From NCBI RefSeq assembly GCF_002837275.1, contig NZ_NXIF01000017.1, positions 1 through 56,932 of the forward strand: DNA of 56,932 bases. Direction: 5' to 3'. The translations under genes were made by a program, and so were the position numbers. The DNA comes from Malaciobacter halophilus (GTDB lineage Bacteria > Campylobacterota > Campylobacteria > Campylobacterales > Arcobacteraceae). The notes under the pieces were generated by a model, which saw nothing but the letters and a program-made list of their open reading frames with translations, did no database searches and was not told the DNA's origin. Below, piece by piece: positions 15,800 to 25,141 of the stretch (its first letter is position 1; each line of letters starts with the position of its first letter).

Positions 15800-17695
15800 A
15801 TGGAATTACAATCACTAATTTACCTATTTGTAGGTATATCTTTTGCTATCTATATAGGTATTGCACTATGGGCAAAAGCGGGTTCAACTAAAGACTTTTA
15901 TGTTGCTGGTGGAGGGGTTCACCCAGTAGCAAATGGTATGGCAACTGCGGCAGACTGGATGAGTGCTGCTTCATTTATCTCAATGGCAGGTATCATTGCA
16001 TTTATTGGTAGTGATGCTAGTGCATATTTAATGGGATGGACAGGTGGATATGTTCTACTAGCTATGTTATTAGCTCCATACTTAAGAAAATTTGGTAAAT
16101 TTACTGTTCCTGATTTCGTGGGTGATAGATACTACTCAGACATCGCTAGAACAGTTGCAGTTATCTCTGTAATATTTGTTTCTTTTACATACGTTGCTGG
16201 TCAAATGAGAGGGGTTGGTATCGTATTTTCAAGATTTTTACAAGTAGATGTTAACACAGGTGTTATAATTGGTATGGTTATTGTATTCTTCTACTCTGTA
16301 CTTGGAGGGATGAAAGGTATTACTTATACACAAGTTGCACAATATGTTGTAATGATTTTTGCATATACAATTCCTGCAATTTTCTTATCATTATAAGTTA
16401 CAGACACATTTTTACCTCAATTAGGTATTTTTGGACAAACAACATTTGCATTTGATGATGGAGTTAAAGTTATTCCTGAAGGGACATACTTACTACATGC
16501 CCTTGATAATGCAATTACTGATTTAGGATTTACAGCTTATACTGAGCCAGGTAACTTATGGAATATGTTTATGCTAACAACTGCATTAATGTTAGGTACT
16601 GCGGGTTTACCTCACGTTATTGTAAGATTCTTTACAGTTCCAACAGTAAAAGATGCTAGAGTATCTGCAGGATGGGCTTTAGTGTTTATTGCAATTATGT
16701 ATACATCAGCTTCTGCTGTTGCAGCATTTTCAAGAGTAAACTTAATTAAAAATGTTCAAAATGTTGAGTATAAAGCATTTGTAAATGGTGAGTTATCACA
16801 TGCAGATGGAACTAAAAATGATGGTAATTGGTTTAAAACTTGGGAACAAGGTGGACTTCTTGCTTGGACAGATAGAAACGGTGATGGAAAAATTCAATAT
16901 GCTAAAGGTGCAGCTTTTGATGGACCAAAAGGTAAACCTGTATTTGATGGTGATAAAAAGGCTGAAGATGGTCATAGAATCACTACAAATGGTAAAGGAA
17001 TGCCAACTCAAGAAGAGTTAAACAAAAATAATGGTGTACATAATGAATTATATGTAGATAGAGATATTATGGTTCTTGCAAACCCAGAAATTGCAAATTT
17101 ACCAAATTGGGTAATTGCATTTATCGCAGCTGGGGGTCTTGCAGCAGCACTATCTACAGCAGCAGGTTTATTACTTGTTATTGCATCTGCAATATCTCAT
17201 GATTTAATGGGACAAGTAATATTTAAAGACAAAGAGACTGGAAAATCTAAACTTACTGAGAAATCAGAGTTAATGTGGGCAAGAATTGCTGCAGTTGCTG
17301 CAATTTGCGTCGCTGGATATCTAGGAATTAATCCTCCAGGATTTGTTGCACAAGTTGTTGCGTTTGCGTTTGGTTTAGCAGCTGCAGCATTCTTCCCAAC
17401 AATTATTCTTGGAATTTTTGATAAAAGAATGAACAAAGAGGGTGCAATTGCTGGTATTTTAACTGGTTTAATTTTCACTTTTGGATATATTATCTACTTT
17501 GTATTCTTAGGTGGAGACAAAGCAGACTATTTCTTAGGAATAGCTCCAACTGGTATTGGTACTGTTGGTACTGTGTTACACTTAATTGTAGCAGTAATTG
17601 TATCAAGAATGACTCCAGAACCACCTGCGCATGTACAAGAAATTGTAGAAAACATCAGAATTCCTTCAGGAGCTGGTGCAGCGCATGACCACTAA
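15800..17695 (+). pseudogene. Sodium:solute symporter large subunit, interrupted by an in-frame TAA
   Basis: VC_2705-type member of the solute:sodium symporter family, probably for acetate or another short carboxylate. The frame is open from 15800 and from 16397 to 17695 with one TAA at 16394-16396 between them; both halves are in the same frame and would form a single 631-codon gene. The first half ends [11 protein letters not shown] and the second continues VTDTFLPQLG, where relatives have a Gln, so a CAA-to-TAA change is likely. An ATG at 16565 could start a 376-aa C-terminal piece. The second half contains a long hydrophilic insert (about 16745-17080) with TDRNGDGKI resembling a calcium loop. 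Without readthrough the transporter should be non-functional. Confidence 0.85.
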
Positions 17696-17700
17696 AACTA

Positions 17701-17729
17701 ATAAAAAGTCGGAAGTTCCGACTTTTTAT
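17701..17729. terminator. Strong bidirectional terminator after the symporter
   Basis: Perfect hairpin: AAAAAGTCGGAA, single G loop, TTCCGACTTTTT, with an A-tract and T-tract on both sides. It separates the symporter operon from the DUF294 gene. Confidence 0.9.
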
Positions 17730-17790
17730 AGTATTTCTTAATACTAATATTTTTGAATTGGTATTAAAAAGTGCTATAAAAGGATAATAA

Positions 17791-19605
17791 ATGAGCCTTC
17801 GTGACCAACAAGCATTTTTATCAAAGATTCATCCCTTTGAAGTTTTAAATCAAGAACAAATGGATATTTGCATAAATCATATGGATATTGCTTATTATCC
17901 AAAAGATACTACACTAATAAACCCAGAAAAAATTCCCAACTGTTTTTTTATTATTATAAAAGGAACTGTTCATGAGTATAGGGATGACCAGCTAATAATG
18001 GATTATCATCATGAAGATTCATTTGATGCTAATTCGCTTATTTATTCAAAAACTAAGAGTACTTTTAAAGTAAAAGAGGATTTAATCTGCTATGAACTTG
18101 AGAAAAATACTTTTCTAAATTTAATAGAAAGAAATAGTGAATTTAAAGATTTTTTCTTAAATAATTTAGTAAATAAAATTCAAACTTTAAAAAACAAAGA
18201 ATACACATCTGAATTATCATCTTTTATGATTGCAAGAGTAGAAGATACACTAATTCATGAAGCATGTATAGTTCAGAAAAATACAACTTTAACAGATGCA
18301 ATTGCAAAATCAATAGAGTATAAAACCTCAACAATTATAGTACAAAAAGACAATGAATATGGAATAATTACAGACTCATTACTTAAAATGCAAGTTTTAT
18401 TAAAAGGAAGAGATTTAACCATTCCTGTTGAAGATATTGCTATATTCCCATTACTTACAGTATTTAATGATGACTATTTATTTGAAGCCCTAACTTTACT
18501 AATAAAAAAAGGGATTAAAAGAGTTGGAGTAATAAATAGTAAAAATGAATTAATTGGAATACTTGAACAATTAGATGTACTTTCTCATTTTGCAAATCAC
18601 AGCTTTGTTGTTGATACACAAATAAAGAAAGCTAAAACTATTGAAGATTTGAAAAATGCAAGTAGTGATTTAATGAATATAATTAAAGCTTTACAAGCAA
18701 AAGGTGTAAAAGTTAATCATATTTCAAACTTGATTGGACAATTAAATACTAAAGTTTATAAAAAACTTTATCAATTAATTGTTCCACCAAATCTTCAAAA
18801 TGATGCTTGTTTTATGGTTATGGGAAGTGAAGGAAGAAATGAGCAAATTGTAAAAACAGATCAAGATAATGCCTTAATTGTTAGAGATGGTGTAGATGTT
18901 GAACAATACAAAGAGTATATGAATAAGATGACTAAAACATTAATTGATTTTGGTTATCCACCGTGTGAAGGTAATATTATGGTTTCAAATCCTTTTTGGT
19001 GCAAAAATGTAAAAGATTATGAGAAAGAGACAAAAAGATGGATAGAAGCTCCTGATATGCAAAACTATATGGATTTAGCAATATTTTTTGATTCTTTTGC
19101 AGTAGCAGGAGATAAAAAGCTATTAATTAAATTAAAAGATGATTTATTTGATAAACTTCATGATAAAGATGTATTTTTAGCCTATTTTGCAAAAGCTACA
19201 CTTACTTTTGATACTCCAAGTACAGTTGCAAATTTTATGACAAAAACACACCACATAGATATAAAAAAAACTGGTGTTTTCCCAATTGTACAAGGAGTTA
19301 GAAGTTTAGCCTTAAGAGAAAGAATTAGAGAAACAACAACAGTAAAAAGAATTAAAATTTTACAAGATAAAAAAGTTCTTGAAAATGAGCTTGCAAATGA
19401 ACTAATTGAAGCTTTTGAGGTATTAAGTACACTAAGACTTAAGTCTCAAATAGAACAAAATAACAATAAAAGAAAAATAAATAATGAAATTGACACTCAT
19501 ACACTTGGAAAGATTGAACGTGACTTATTAAAAGACAGTTTTAAAATTGTAATTGCTTTTAAGAAATTTATTATATACTCATTTAAAATAGATAAGATTT
19601 TATAA
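17791..19605 (+). CDS. cNMP-binding/CBS/DUF294 nucleotidyltransferase-like protein, copy 1
   Basis: 604-aa cytoplasmic signalling protein: cyclic-nucleotide-binding-like domain (about 10-135), two CBS motifs (about 150-275), a DUF294 nucleotidyltransferase-like domain with GSEGRNEQIVKTDQDNAL near residue 345, and a DUF294 C-terminal helical domain (about 470-600). The GSxGRxEQxxxTDxDN motif is shared with the GlnD uridylyltransferase superfamily. In other bacteria such genes sit beside acetate symporters and a DnaQ-like exonuclease, as here (exonuclease ATG overlaps its TAA). The molecular function is not established. A second copy is at 22618. Confidence 0.85.
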   Translation: MSLRDQQAFLSKIHPFEVLNQEQMDICINHMDIAYYPKDTTLINPEKIPNCFFIIIKGTVHEYRDDQLIMDYHHEDSFDANSLIYSKTKSTFKVKEDLICYELEKNTFLNLIERNSEFKDFFLNNLVNKIQTLKNKEYTSELSSFMIARVEDTLIHEACIVQKNTTLTDAIAKSIEYKTSTIIVQKDNEYGIITDSLLKMQVLLKGRDLTIPVEDIAIFPLLTVFNDDYLFEALTLLIKKGIKRVGVINSKNELIGILEQLDVLSHFANHSFVVDTQIKKAKTIEDLKNASSDLMNIIKALQAKGVKVNHISNLIGQLNTKVYKKLYQLIVPPNLQNDACFMVMGSEGRNEQIVKTDQDNALIVRDGVDVEQYKEYMNKMTKTLIDFGYPPCEGNIMVSNPFWCKNVKDYEKETKRWIEAPDMQNYMDLAIFFDSFAVAGDKKLLIKLKDDLFDKLHDKDVFLAYFAKATLTFDTPSTVANFMTKTHHIDIKKTGVFPIVQGVRSLALRERIRETTTVKRIKILQDKKVLENELANELIEAFEVLSTLRLKSQIEQNNNKRKINNEIDTHTLGKIERDLLKDSFKIVIAFKKFIIYSFKIDKIL

Positions 19606-20237
19606 TGATAAGAAATATAATAAGAAGTTTTCAAAAAAAAGCTTTAAAAGATAAAAGCTTTTTATACCTTTTTGATGAAGCACCAAAAGGTGAATATATA
19701 TGTTTAGATTGTGAAACAACAGGACTAAAACCAAATAAAGATGAAATATTATCAATTGGTGCTGTAATGATTAAAGATAATAAAGTTATATTTAGAAAAA
19801 ACTTTAATATTTTTTTAAAACCCTCTAGTAGTGTAAATGCTGAATCTATTAAAATACATCAAATAAGACCAATAGATTTACAAAATGCAAGTAATCCTAA
19901 AGATGCAATTTTAAAACTTTTAGAGTTTATTGGTCCTAGACCAATTATTGGGTATTATATCAAATTTGATATTACCATGATATCTAAATATACAAAAAAA
20001 TATATTGGTATAAAACTACCAAATGAAAGCATTGAAGTATCTTCTATGTATTATAGAACAAAAAAGCGTTCAAGTGAATATGAGTTTGTTGATTTAAAGT
20101 TTGATACTATTATGAAAGAGCTAGATATTCCAGAGTTAGGAAAACATGATGCATTAAATGATGCAATTATGACAGCCATGATATTTTTGAAATTAAAAGA
20201 CAAAACGCCAGCTAAAACTACATTTTATACAAACTAA
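19605..20237 (+). CDS. DEDDh 3'-5' exonuclease (DnaQ-like), copy 1
   Basis: 210-aa exonuclease-fold protein. ExoI motif CLDCETTGLKP with the DxE pair (residues about 29-31), ExoII region IGYYIKFDITMISKY and ExoIII GKHDALNDAIMTA with the His/Asp of the DEDDh class. All expected catalytic residues appear present. It is coupled to the DUF294 gene by TAATG and this pair is repeated at 22618-25078. Such genes are often annotated as DNA polymerase III epsilon, but the core polymerase proofreading role is not supported by this context. Confidence 0.85.
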   Translation: MIRNIIRSFQKKALKDKSFLYLFDEAPKGEYICLDCETTGLKPNKDEILSIGAVMIKDNKVIFRKNFNIFLKPSSSVNAESIKIHQIRPIDLQNASNPKDAILKLLEFIGPRPIIGYYIKFDITMISKYTKKYIGIKLPNESIEVSSMYYRTKKRSSEYEFVDLKFDTIMKELDIPELGKHDALNDAIMTAMIFLKLKDKTPAKTTFYTN

Positions 20238-20383
20238 ACTAAATTGACTTTTTTACACAATTAATACATTTTTGTTACTTATAGTTACTTTACATAGTTC
20301 ACACATTTAAATTCCACTTAAACTACCAGTCATTTCTAGCACAAAACATTAATAATATGTATAATCGATTACTAGATAGCCAA

Positions 20384-20399
20384 TGCTATTTTATTGCTA
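20384..20399 (+). promoter_or_regulatory. Direct repeats TGCTA, 11 bp apart (DUF485/actP upstream region)
   Basis: TGCTA at 20384-20388 and 20395-20399, identical in spacing to the copies before 15534 and pta. Here no -10 box stands 16 bp after the second repeat. A TATAAT lies upstream at 20360-20365 and a TATAAA downstream at 20451-20456, so the promoter geometry differs or the site acts at a distance. Confidence 0.4.
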
Positions 20400-20484
20400 C
20401 GAAGTCTATTTTTAGGTACTTCTAGTAGTTTTAAAAGCAATGCTAATTAGTATAAAATTATTCACTAAACTTAGGAGGAAGAGT

Positions 20485-20799
20485 ATGAATGATGAGTTAG
20501 TTGAACAGATAAAATCTAATCCTAAATATCAAGAATTAGTTTCAAAAAGAACTAGTTTTGCACTAAAGTTAGGAATCTTAGTTTTAGTAATGTTTTATGC
20601 ATATATTTTAACAATTGCATTTAATCCATCAATTATGGGTATTAAAACAGGAGATGGTGTTATGACAATAGGTTATCCTATTGGAGGAGCTATTATTATA
20701 ATTAGTTTCATTACAACTTTAATCTATGTAAAAAGAGCCAATGGCGAATTTGAAGATTTAACAAATCAAATAAAAGAAGATGTAAAGGATAAATTATAA
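20485..20799 (+). CDS. DUF485 small membrane protein of the acetate symporter
   Basis: 104-aa DUF485-family protein (YjcH type): short cytoplasmic N-terminus with [14 protein letters not shown], two membrane helices (about 25-45 and 58-80), charged tail. DUF485 genes precede actP in many bacteria and are co-expressed with it. The ATG at 20485 is chosen because AGGAGG at 20473-20478 is ideally spaced; an upstream in-frame start at 20440 would add 15 residues and put this site inside the gene. Its TAA overlaps the actP-like ATG. Confidence 0.85.
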   Translation: MNDELVEQIKSNPKYQELVSKRTSFALKLGILVLVMFYAYILTIAFNPSIMGIKTGDGVMTIGYPIGGAIIIISFITTLIYVKRANGEFEDLTNQIKEDVKDKL

Positions 20800-22451
20800 T
20801 GAATAGAATTTTAATATTATTAACAACACTATTTGCAGTTTCACTTTTTGCTGCGGGAGATGCAAGCTTTGAGGCTACTAAAAGAGAGTTAAATATTCCA
20901 GCTATTATTATGTTTTTTGTATTTGTTGCTGGTACATTAGGAATTACATATTGGGCAGCAAGAAGAACAAAATCAGCAAGTGATTTTTATACAGCTGGTG
21001 GAGGAATTAGCGGATTCCAAAATGGTATGGCAATTGCAGGTGACTATATGTCTGCAGCATCATTTTTAGGTATTTCAGGGCTTGTTTACTTAAGTGGTTA
21101 TGATGGTTTAATTTATGCAGTAGGTTTCTTAGTAGGTTGGCCTGTAATTTTATTTTTAATGGCTGAAAAATTAAGAAACTTAGGTAAATTTACATTTGCA
21201 GATATTGCTGCTTATAGATTAGGACAAAAAGAGATTAGAACTCTTGCAGCTTTTGGTTCACTAGCAGTTGTAACACTATATTTAATTGCACAAATGGTAG
21301 GTTCAGGAAAACTTATTCAAGTACTATTTGGGCTTGAGTATGAATATGCTGTAATTTTAGTTGGTGTAATGATGATAATTTATGTTACATTTGGTGGTAT
21401 GCTTGCAACTACTTGGGTTCAAATTATAAAAGCAATTTTATTACTATCAGGTGTTTCTTTTATGGGATTTATGGTATTAAGTCATTTTGGTTTTAGTTTT
21501 GAAGCCCTAGCAACAAAAGCTGTTGAGACGCATACAAAAGGACAAGCTATTATGGCTCCAGGTGGATTTATAACTGATCCAATATCAGCTATTTCTCTTG
21601 GTATGGCACTTATGTTAGGAACTGCTGGACTTCCTCATGTACTAATGAGATTTTTTACTGTGGGAAATGCCAAAGAGGCTAGAAAATCTGTTGTTTATGC
21701 AACAGGATTCATTGGATATTTCTATTTAGTAATTGCAGTAATTGGTCTTGGTGCTATTGTTTTCTTAAATTCTGATGCGGGTGCTCAATATTTTGTTGAT
21801 GGAAAACTATTTGGTGGAAACAATATGGCTGCAATTCATTTATCTCATATTGTTGGTGGTAATGTATTTTTAGGATTTATTTCAGCTGTTGCATTTGCTA
21901 CAATTTTAGCAGTTGTATCTGGACTTACTTTAGCAGGTGCATCAGCTATTTCACATGATATATATGCATCAGTAATTAATCCAAATGCAACAGAAGAGCA
22001 AGAGATTAGAATCTCTAAAATTGCTGTTATTACAATTGGTATAATAGGAGTAATATTAGGAATTGCTTTTGAGCAACAAAATATTGCATTTATGGTTGGA
22101 CTTGCATTTGCTATTGCTGCATCTGCAAACTTCCCAATTCTATTTTTATCAATTTATTGGAAAAAACTTACAACAAGAGGTGCAGTTATGGGAGGATTTA
22201 TTGGACTATTAACTGCTGTTATTCTAGTTATTTTAGGGCCAACTGTATGGGTACAAATTTTAGGAAACGATGAAGCAATTTTTCCTTATAAATACCCTGC
22301 TTTATTCTCTGTAACAGTAGCGTTTATTGCTATTTGGTTCTTCTCAATTACAGATAACTCTCAAAGAGCAAAAGATGAACAAAAAGCATTTGAAGCTCAA
22401 AATATAAGAGCAGAAACTGGATTTGGTGCAGAAGGAGCAGTTGACCACTAA
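20799..22451 (+). CDS. Cation/acetate symporter (ActP-like)
   Basis: 550-aa solute:sodium symporter with a cleavable-looking N-terminal signal ([20 protein letters not shown]) and about 13 further membrane helices, as in ActP. Family motifs: [45 protein letters not shown] and the ISHDIYA segment. It should take up acetate and related monocarboxylates with sodium or protons. Intact, unlike the paralogue at 15800, so it is probably the working acetate importer. Coupled to the DUF485 gene by TAATG and followed by a 13-bp-stem hairpin. Confidence 0.88.
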   Translation: MNRILILLTTLFAVSLFAAGDASFEATKRELNIPAIIMFFVFVAGTLGITYWAARRTKSASDFYTAGGGISGFQNGMAIAGDYMSAASFLGISGLVYLSGYDGLIYAVGFLVGWPVILFLMAEKLRNLGKFTFADIAAYRLGQKEIRTLAAFGSLAVVTLYLIAQMVGSGKLIQVLFGLEYEYAVILVGVMMIIYVTFGGMLATTWVQIIKAILLLSGVSFMGFMVLSHFGFSFEALATKAVETHTKGQAIMAPGGFITDPISAISLGMALMLGTAGLPHVLMRFFTVGNAKEARKSVVYATGFIGYFYLVIAVIGLGAIVFLNSDAGAQYFVDGKLFGGNNMAAIHLSHIVGGNVFLGFISAVAFATILAVVSGLTLAGASAISHDIYASVINPNATEEQEIRISKIAVITIGIIGVILGIAFEQQNIAFMVGLAFAIAASANFPILFLSIYWKKLTTRGAVMGGFIGLLTAVILVILGPTVWVQILGNDEAIFPYKYPALFSVTVAFIAIWFFSITDNSQRAKDEQKAFEAQNIRAETGFGAEGAVDH

Positions 22452-22458
22452 TTATTTA

Positions 22459-22486
22459 TTACAAAGAAGCATGTGCTTCTTTGTAA
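22459..22486. terminator. Hairpin after the actP-like gene
   Basis: Inverted repeat with 13-bp arms (core ACAAAGAAGCA / TGCTTCTTTGT, loop TG) eight bp after the stop codon. No T-run follows on the plus strand, so termination efficiency is uncertain. Confidence 0.6.
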
Positions 22487-22617
22487 CACTTTACCAAAAG
22501 AAACACTTATAAACTTAACAATTACACTTTCATTTATAAAGATTATTCTCAGTCAATTATGATTTTTTATATGTTAATCTTAAATAATTTATACATAATT
22601 TAATAAAAGAAGAGAAT

Positions 22618-24459
22618 ATGGGAACACAAGAACAGATTAATTTTCTAAAAACCATCTACCCTTTTGACCAATTGAGTAAAATAGAGATGCTAGAGTTTAG
22701 TGAAAACCTAGATATATTGTATTTTAAAAAAAATGAAATTATACAAGAAGAAGGTAAAGAGCCATCTAATTTATACTTAATAATTAAAGGTATTGTTCAA
22801 GAAAAAAATAGTGAAGAAGTTTTATCAATATATTCAGAAAATGAGTTTTTTGACCCAATATCTTTAATTGAAAATTTTTGTAAGCATACTTTTATTACAG
22901 CACAAGAGACAATTTGTTATGCACTTCCAAGAGATATATTTTTAAAAATTCTACATGGAAATCAAAAACTTGAAAGATATTTTTTTCAATCAATCTCAGA
23001 AAAACTAAATAATAATACTCTACACGAAAAAAATAAAGAGTTAGCAAATATGATGGTTGCAAAAGTAAAAGATGCCAAAGTTCATGCTGCCGTAATTGTA
23101 CCTTTTAATACATCAATTTATGAAGCTGCAAAAACAATAAAAGAAAAAAGAGTACCAACTTTACTATTAAAAGATGAAAAAAATGAGATTCACATTGTAA
23201 CAGATTCAGATTTTAGAGAAAAAGTAATTTTAAACAGAATGAGTTTTGATGATAGCGTTGGAAAAATATCTAGTTCAGGTCTTGTTTTTGTAGATGAAAA
23301 TGATTTTTTATTTAATGCACAACTTATTATGTCAAAACATGGATTAAAAAGATTAGTTGTTAAAAATTATAAAGAGGAAATTGTAGGAATTATTGACCAA
23401 ATATCTTTATCATCTTTTTTTGCAACTCATACTTTCTCTGTATCAAATGAAATTGATAAAGCTCAAAGTTTAGAGGAGCTAAAAGATACATCAAAAGCTT
23501 TTTTAAAGATTATAAAATCTTTATATGCAAAAGGTGTGAAAATTACATTTATTGCAAAATTAGTTAATCAATTAAATAGAAAATTGATTGATAAAATATT
23601 TGAAATTTTAGCACCCAAAGAGCTAATTGGAAACTCTTCACTTATTGTAATGGGAAGTGAAGGAAGAGCAGAACAAGTATTAAAAACTGACCAAGATAAT
23701 GCATTAATTATTGCAGATGATTGTACTTTACAAGATGATGAAATTCATAAATTTGCCACAAAATTTACTGAAACTTTAGTAGAGTTTGGTTTTCCTAGAT
23801 GTGAAGGGAATATAATGCTTTCAAACCCTTATTGGTGCAGAAGATTTAGTGATTTTAAAGAGTTAATTTATAGTTGGATTATGGGTAAAACTGGTGATGA
23901 TTTTATGAATCTTGCAATTTTTTATGATGCAATTTGTGCTAGTGGAAATAGACAACTTTTAATAGAACTAAAACAATATTTATTTAAATTAGGCTCAAAT
24001 TCTCAAAGCTTTTATATGAATTTTGCAAAAGTAATTACAAGTTTTGACGTACCTCTTGGTTTTTTTGATGGTTTTGTATTTAATAGTGAAGATAAAAAAC
24101 ATAAAAATGAAATTGATATAAAAAGAGGTGGAATTTTTATATTAGTACAAAGTATAAGAACATTGAGCTTAGAGAATAAGCTTTTTAGAACAAATACAAT
24201 AAAAAGAATCAAAGAATTAAATAAATTAAATGTAATTGATGATGAATTTGCCAAAGAGTTAGAAGAGGCTTTTAATTTTTTAACAAGTATAAAATTAAAA
24301 TCAAACTTGGAAAAATTAGAATCAGGTAAAGAGGTAAATAACTATATAAATCCAGAAGATTTAAATACTATGGAAAAAGATTTATTAAAAGATAGTTTTA
24401 AAATTGTTAATAAATTAAAGAAAAAATTAGAATACCATTATAAGTTAAGCTATGTATAA
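22618..24459 (+). CDS. cNMP-binding/CBS/DUF294 nucleotidyltransferase-like protein, copy 2
   Basis: 613-aa paralogue of the protein at 17791 with the same order of domains: cNMP-like (about 10-135), CBS pair (about 148-275), nucleotidyltransferase-like motif GSEGRAEQVLKTDQDNAL near residue 345, and DUF294 C-terminal domain. The two are clearly homologous but well diverged, so the duplication is not recent. It directly follows the ActP-like symporter, as copy 1 follows the DUF4212 symporter. Overlaps the next exonuclease gene by 8 bp. Likely a regulator of its transporter or of carbon uptake; this is inference. Confidence 0.85.
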   Translation: MGTQEQINFLKTIYPFDQLSKIEMLEFSENLDILYFKKNEIIQEEGKEPSNLYLIIKGIVQEKNSEEVLSIYSENEFFDPISLIENFCKHTFITAQETICYALPRDIFLKILHGNQKLERYFFQSISEKLNNNTLHEKNKELANMMVAKVKDAKVHAAVIVPFNTSIYEAAKTIKEKRVPTLLLKDEKNEIHIVTDSDFREKVILNRMSFDDSVGKISSSGLVFVDENDFLFNAQLIMSKHGLKRLVVKNYKEEIVGIIDQISLSSFFATHTFSVSNEIDKAQSLEELKDTSKAFLKIIKSLYAKGVKITFIAKLVNQLNRKLIDKIFEILAPKELIGNSSLIVMGSEGRAEQVLKTDQDNALIIADDCTLQDDEIHKFATKFTETLVEFGFPRCEGNIMLSNPYWCRRFSDFKELIYSWIMGKTGDDFMNLAIFYDAICASGNRQLLIELKQYLFKLGSNSQSFYMNFAKVITSFDVPLGFFDGFVFNSEDKKHKNEIDIKRGGIFILVQSIRTLSLENKLFRTNTIKRIKELNKLNVIDDEFAKELEEAFNFLTSIKLKSNLEKLESGKEVNNYINPEDLNTMEKDLLKDSFKIVNKLKKKLEYHYKLSYV

Positions 24460-25078
24460 TCTAATAAAAAACTATTTAAATAAAAGAAATTTAAAAGATA
24501 AGAGATATTTATATCTATTTGATAAACCAATTGAGGATGAGTATGTTTGCTTTGATTGTGAAACTACTGGGTTAAATCCCAAAGTTGACGATATTATATC
24601 TATTGGTGCAGTTATAATCAAAGATAATATGATAGTAGCAAGTAAAAAATTTGTTAAATATGTTAAGCCCAAAACAAAACTTCAAGAAGATGCTATAAAA
24701 GTACATTACATAAGAGAGTGTGATTTAGAGGATGCAGAAGATATAAATAGTGTTATTGAAGAGTTTTTACAATTTATTGGAAATAGAAAACTTGTTGGTT
24801 ACTACTTAGAGTTTGATATTGCTATGATTAATAAATATATAAAACATACATTAGGAATAAAGCTTCCAAATAAAGCTTTAGAAGTTTCTGCAATATATTA
24901 TGATTGGAAAATTGAGACTATCCCACAAGGTCATATTGATTTAAGATTTGATACTTTAATAAAAGAGCTTAATATTCCTTCATTAGGAAAACATGACGCT
25001 TACAACGATGCTATCATGACTGCGATGATGTTTCTAAAATTAAAAAACCAACCAAAAATAAAAAAGCTTACACAATAA
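24452..25078 (+). CDS. DEDDh 3'-5' exonuclease (DnaQ-like), copy 2
   Basis: 208-aa paralogue of the exonuclease at 19605. ExoI CFDCETTGLNP, ExoII region VGYYLEFDIAMINKY and ExoIII GKHDAYNDAIMTAMMFLKL are all present, so the DEDDh active site looks complete. The N-terminus (NYLNKRNLKDKRYLYLFD) matches copy 1. It starts inside the DUF294 gene and ends 63 bp before ackA. The pairing of this nuclease with DUF294 proteins is recurrent but its substrate is unknown. Confidence 0.85.
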   Translation: MYNLIKNYLNKRNLKDKRYLYLFDKPIEDEYVCFDCETTGLNPKVDDIISIGAVIIKDNMIVASKKFVKYVKPKTKLQEDAIKVHYIRECDLEDAEDINSVIEEFLQFIGNRKLVGYYLEFDIAMINKYIKHTLGIKLPNKALEVSAIYYDWKIETIPQGHIDLRFDTLIKELNIPSLGKHDAYNDAIMTAMMFLKLKNQPKIKKLTQ

Positions 25079-25105
25079 TTACATTACTTTTACATAACCT
25101 TTAGA

Positions 25106-25111
25106 TATAAT
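25106..25111 (+). promoter_or_regulatory. -10 box of ackA copy 1
   Basis: TATAAT at 25106-25111, 31 bp before the ackA ATG, with an AAAGG ribosome site at 25129-25133. No good -35 is visible. A single TTGCTAC lies just after it at 25114. Confidence 0.5.
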
Positions 25112-25141
25112 CTTTGCTACTTCACAAGAAAGGTATTATGT

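Noticed and set aside
16565-17695. Independent 376-aa transporter gene
   Set aside because: It is in frame with the upstream half, has no ribosome site, and begins in the middle of the symporter fold; it is the 3' part of the broken gene.
20440-20484. Earlier in-frame start for the DUF485 protein
   Set aside because: AGGAGG at 20473-20478 clearly serves the ATG at 20485, and the added residues are not part of the family.
25114-25120. TTGCTAC near the ackA copy 1 start as another member of the TGCTA regulon
   Set aside because: Only one repeat is present and it lies downstream of the -10 box, so it does not match the other sites.
25138-25141. ATG at 25138 as the ackA copy 1 start
   Set aside because: It is in another frame and gives no acetate kinase sequence; the ATG at 25142 gives LVLILNAGSSS.
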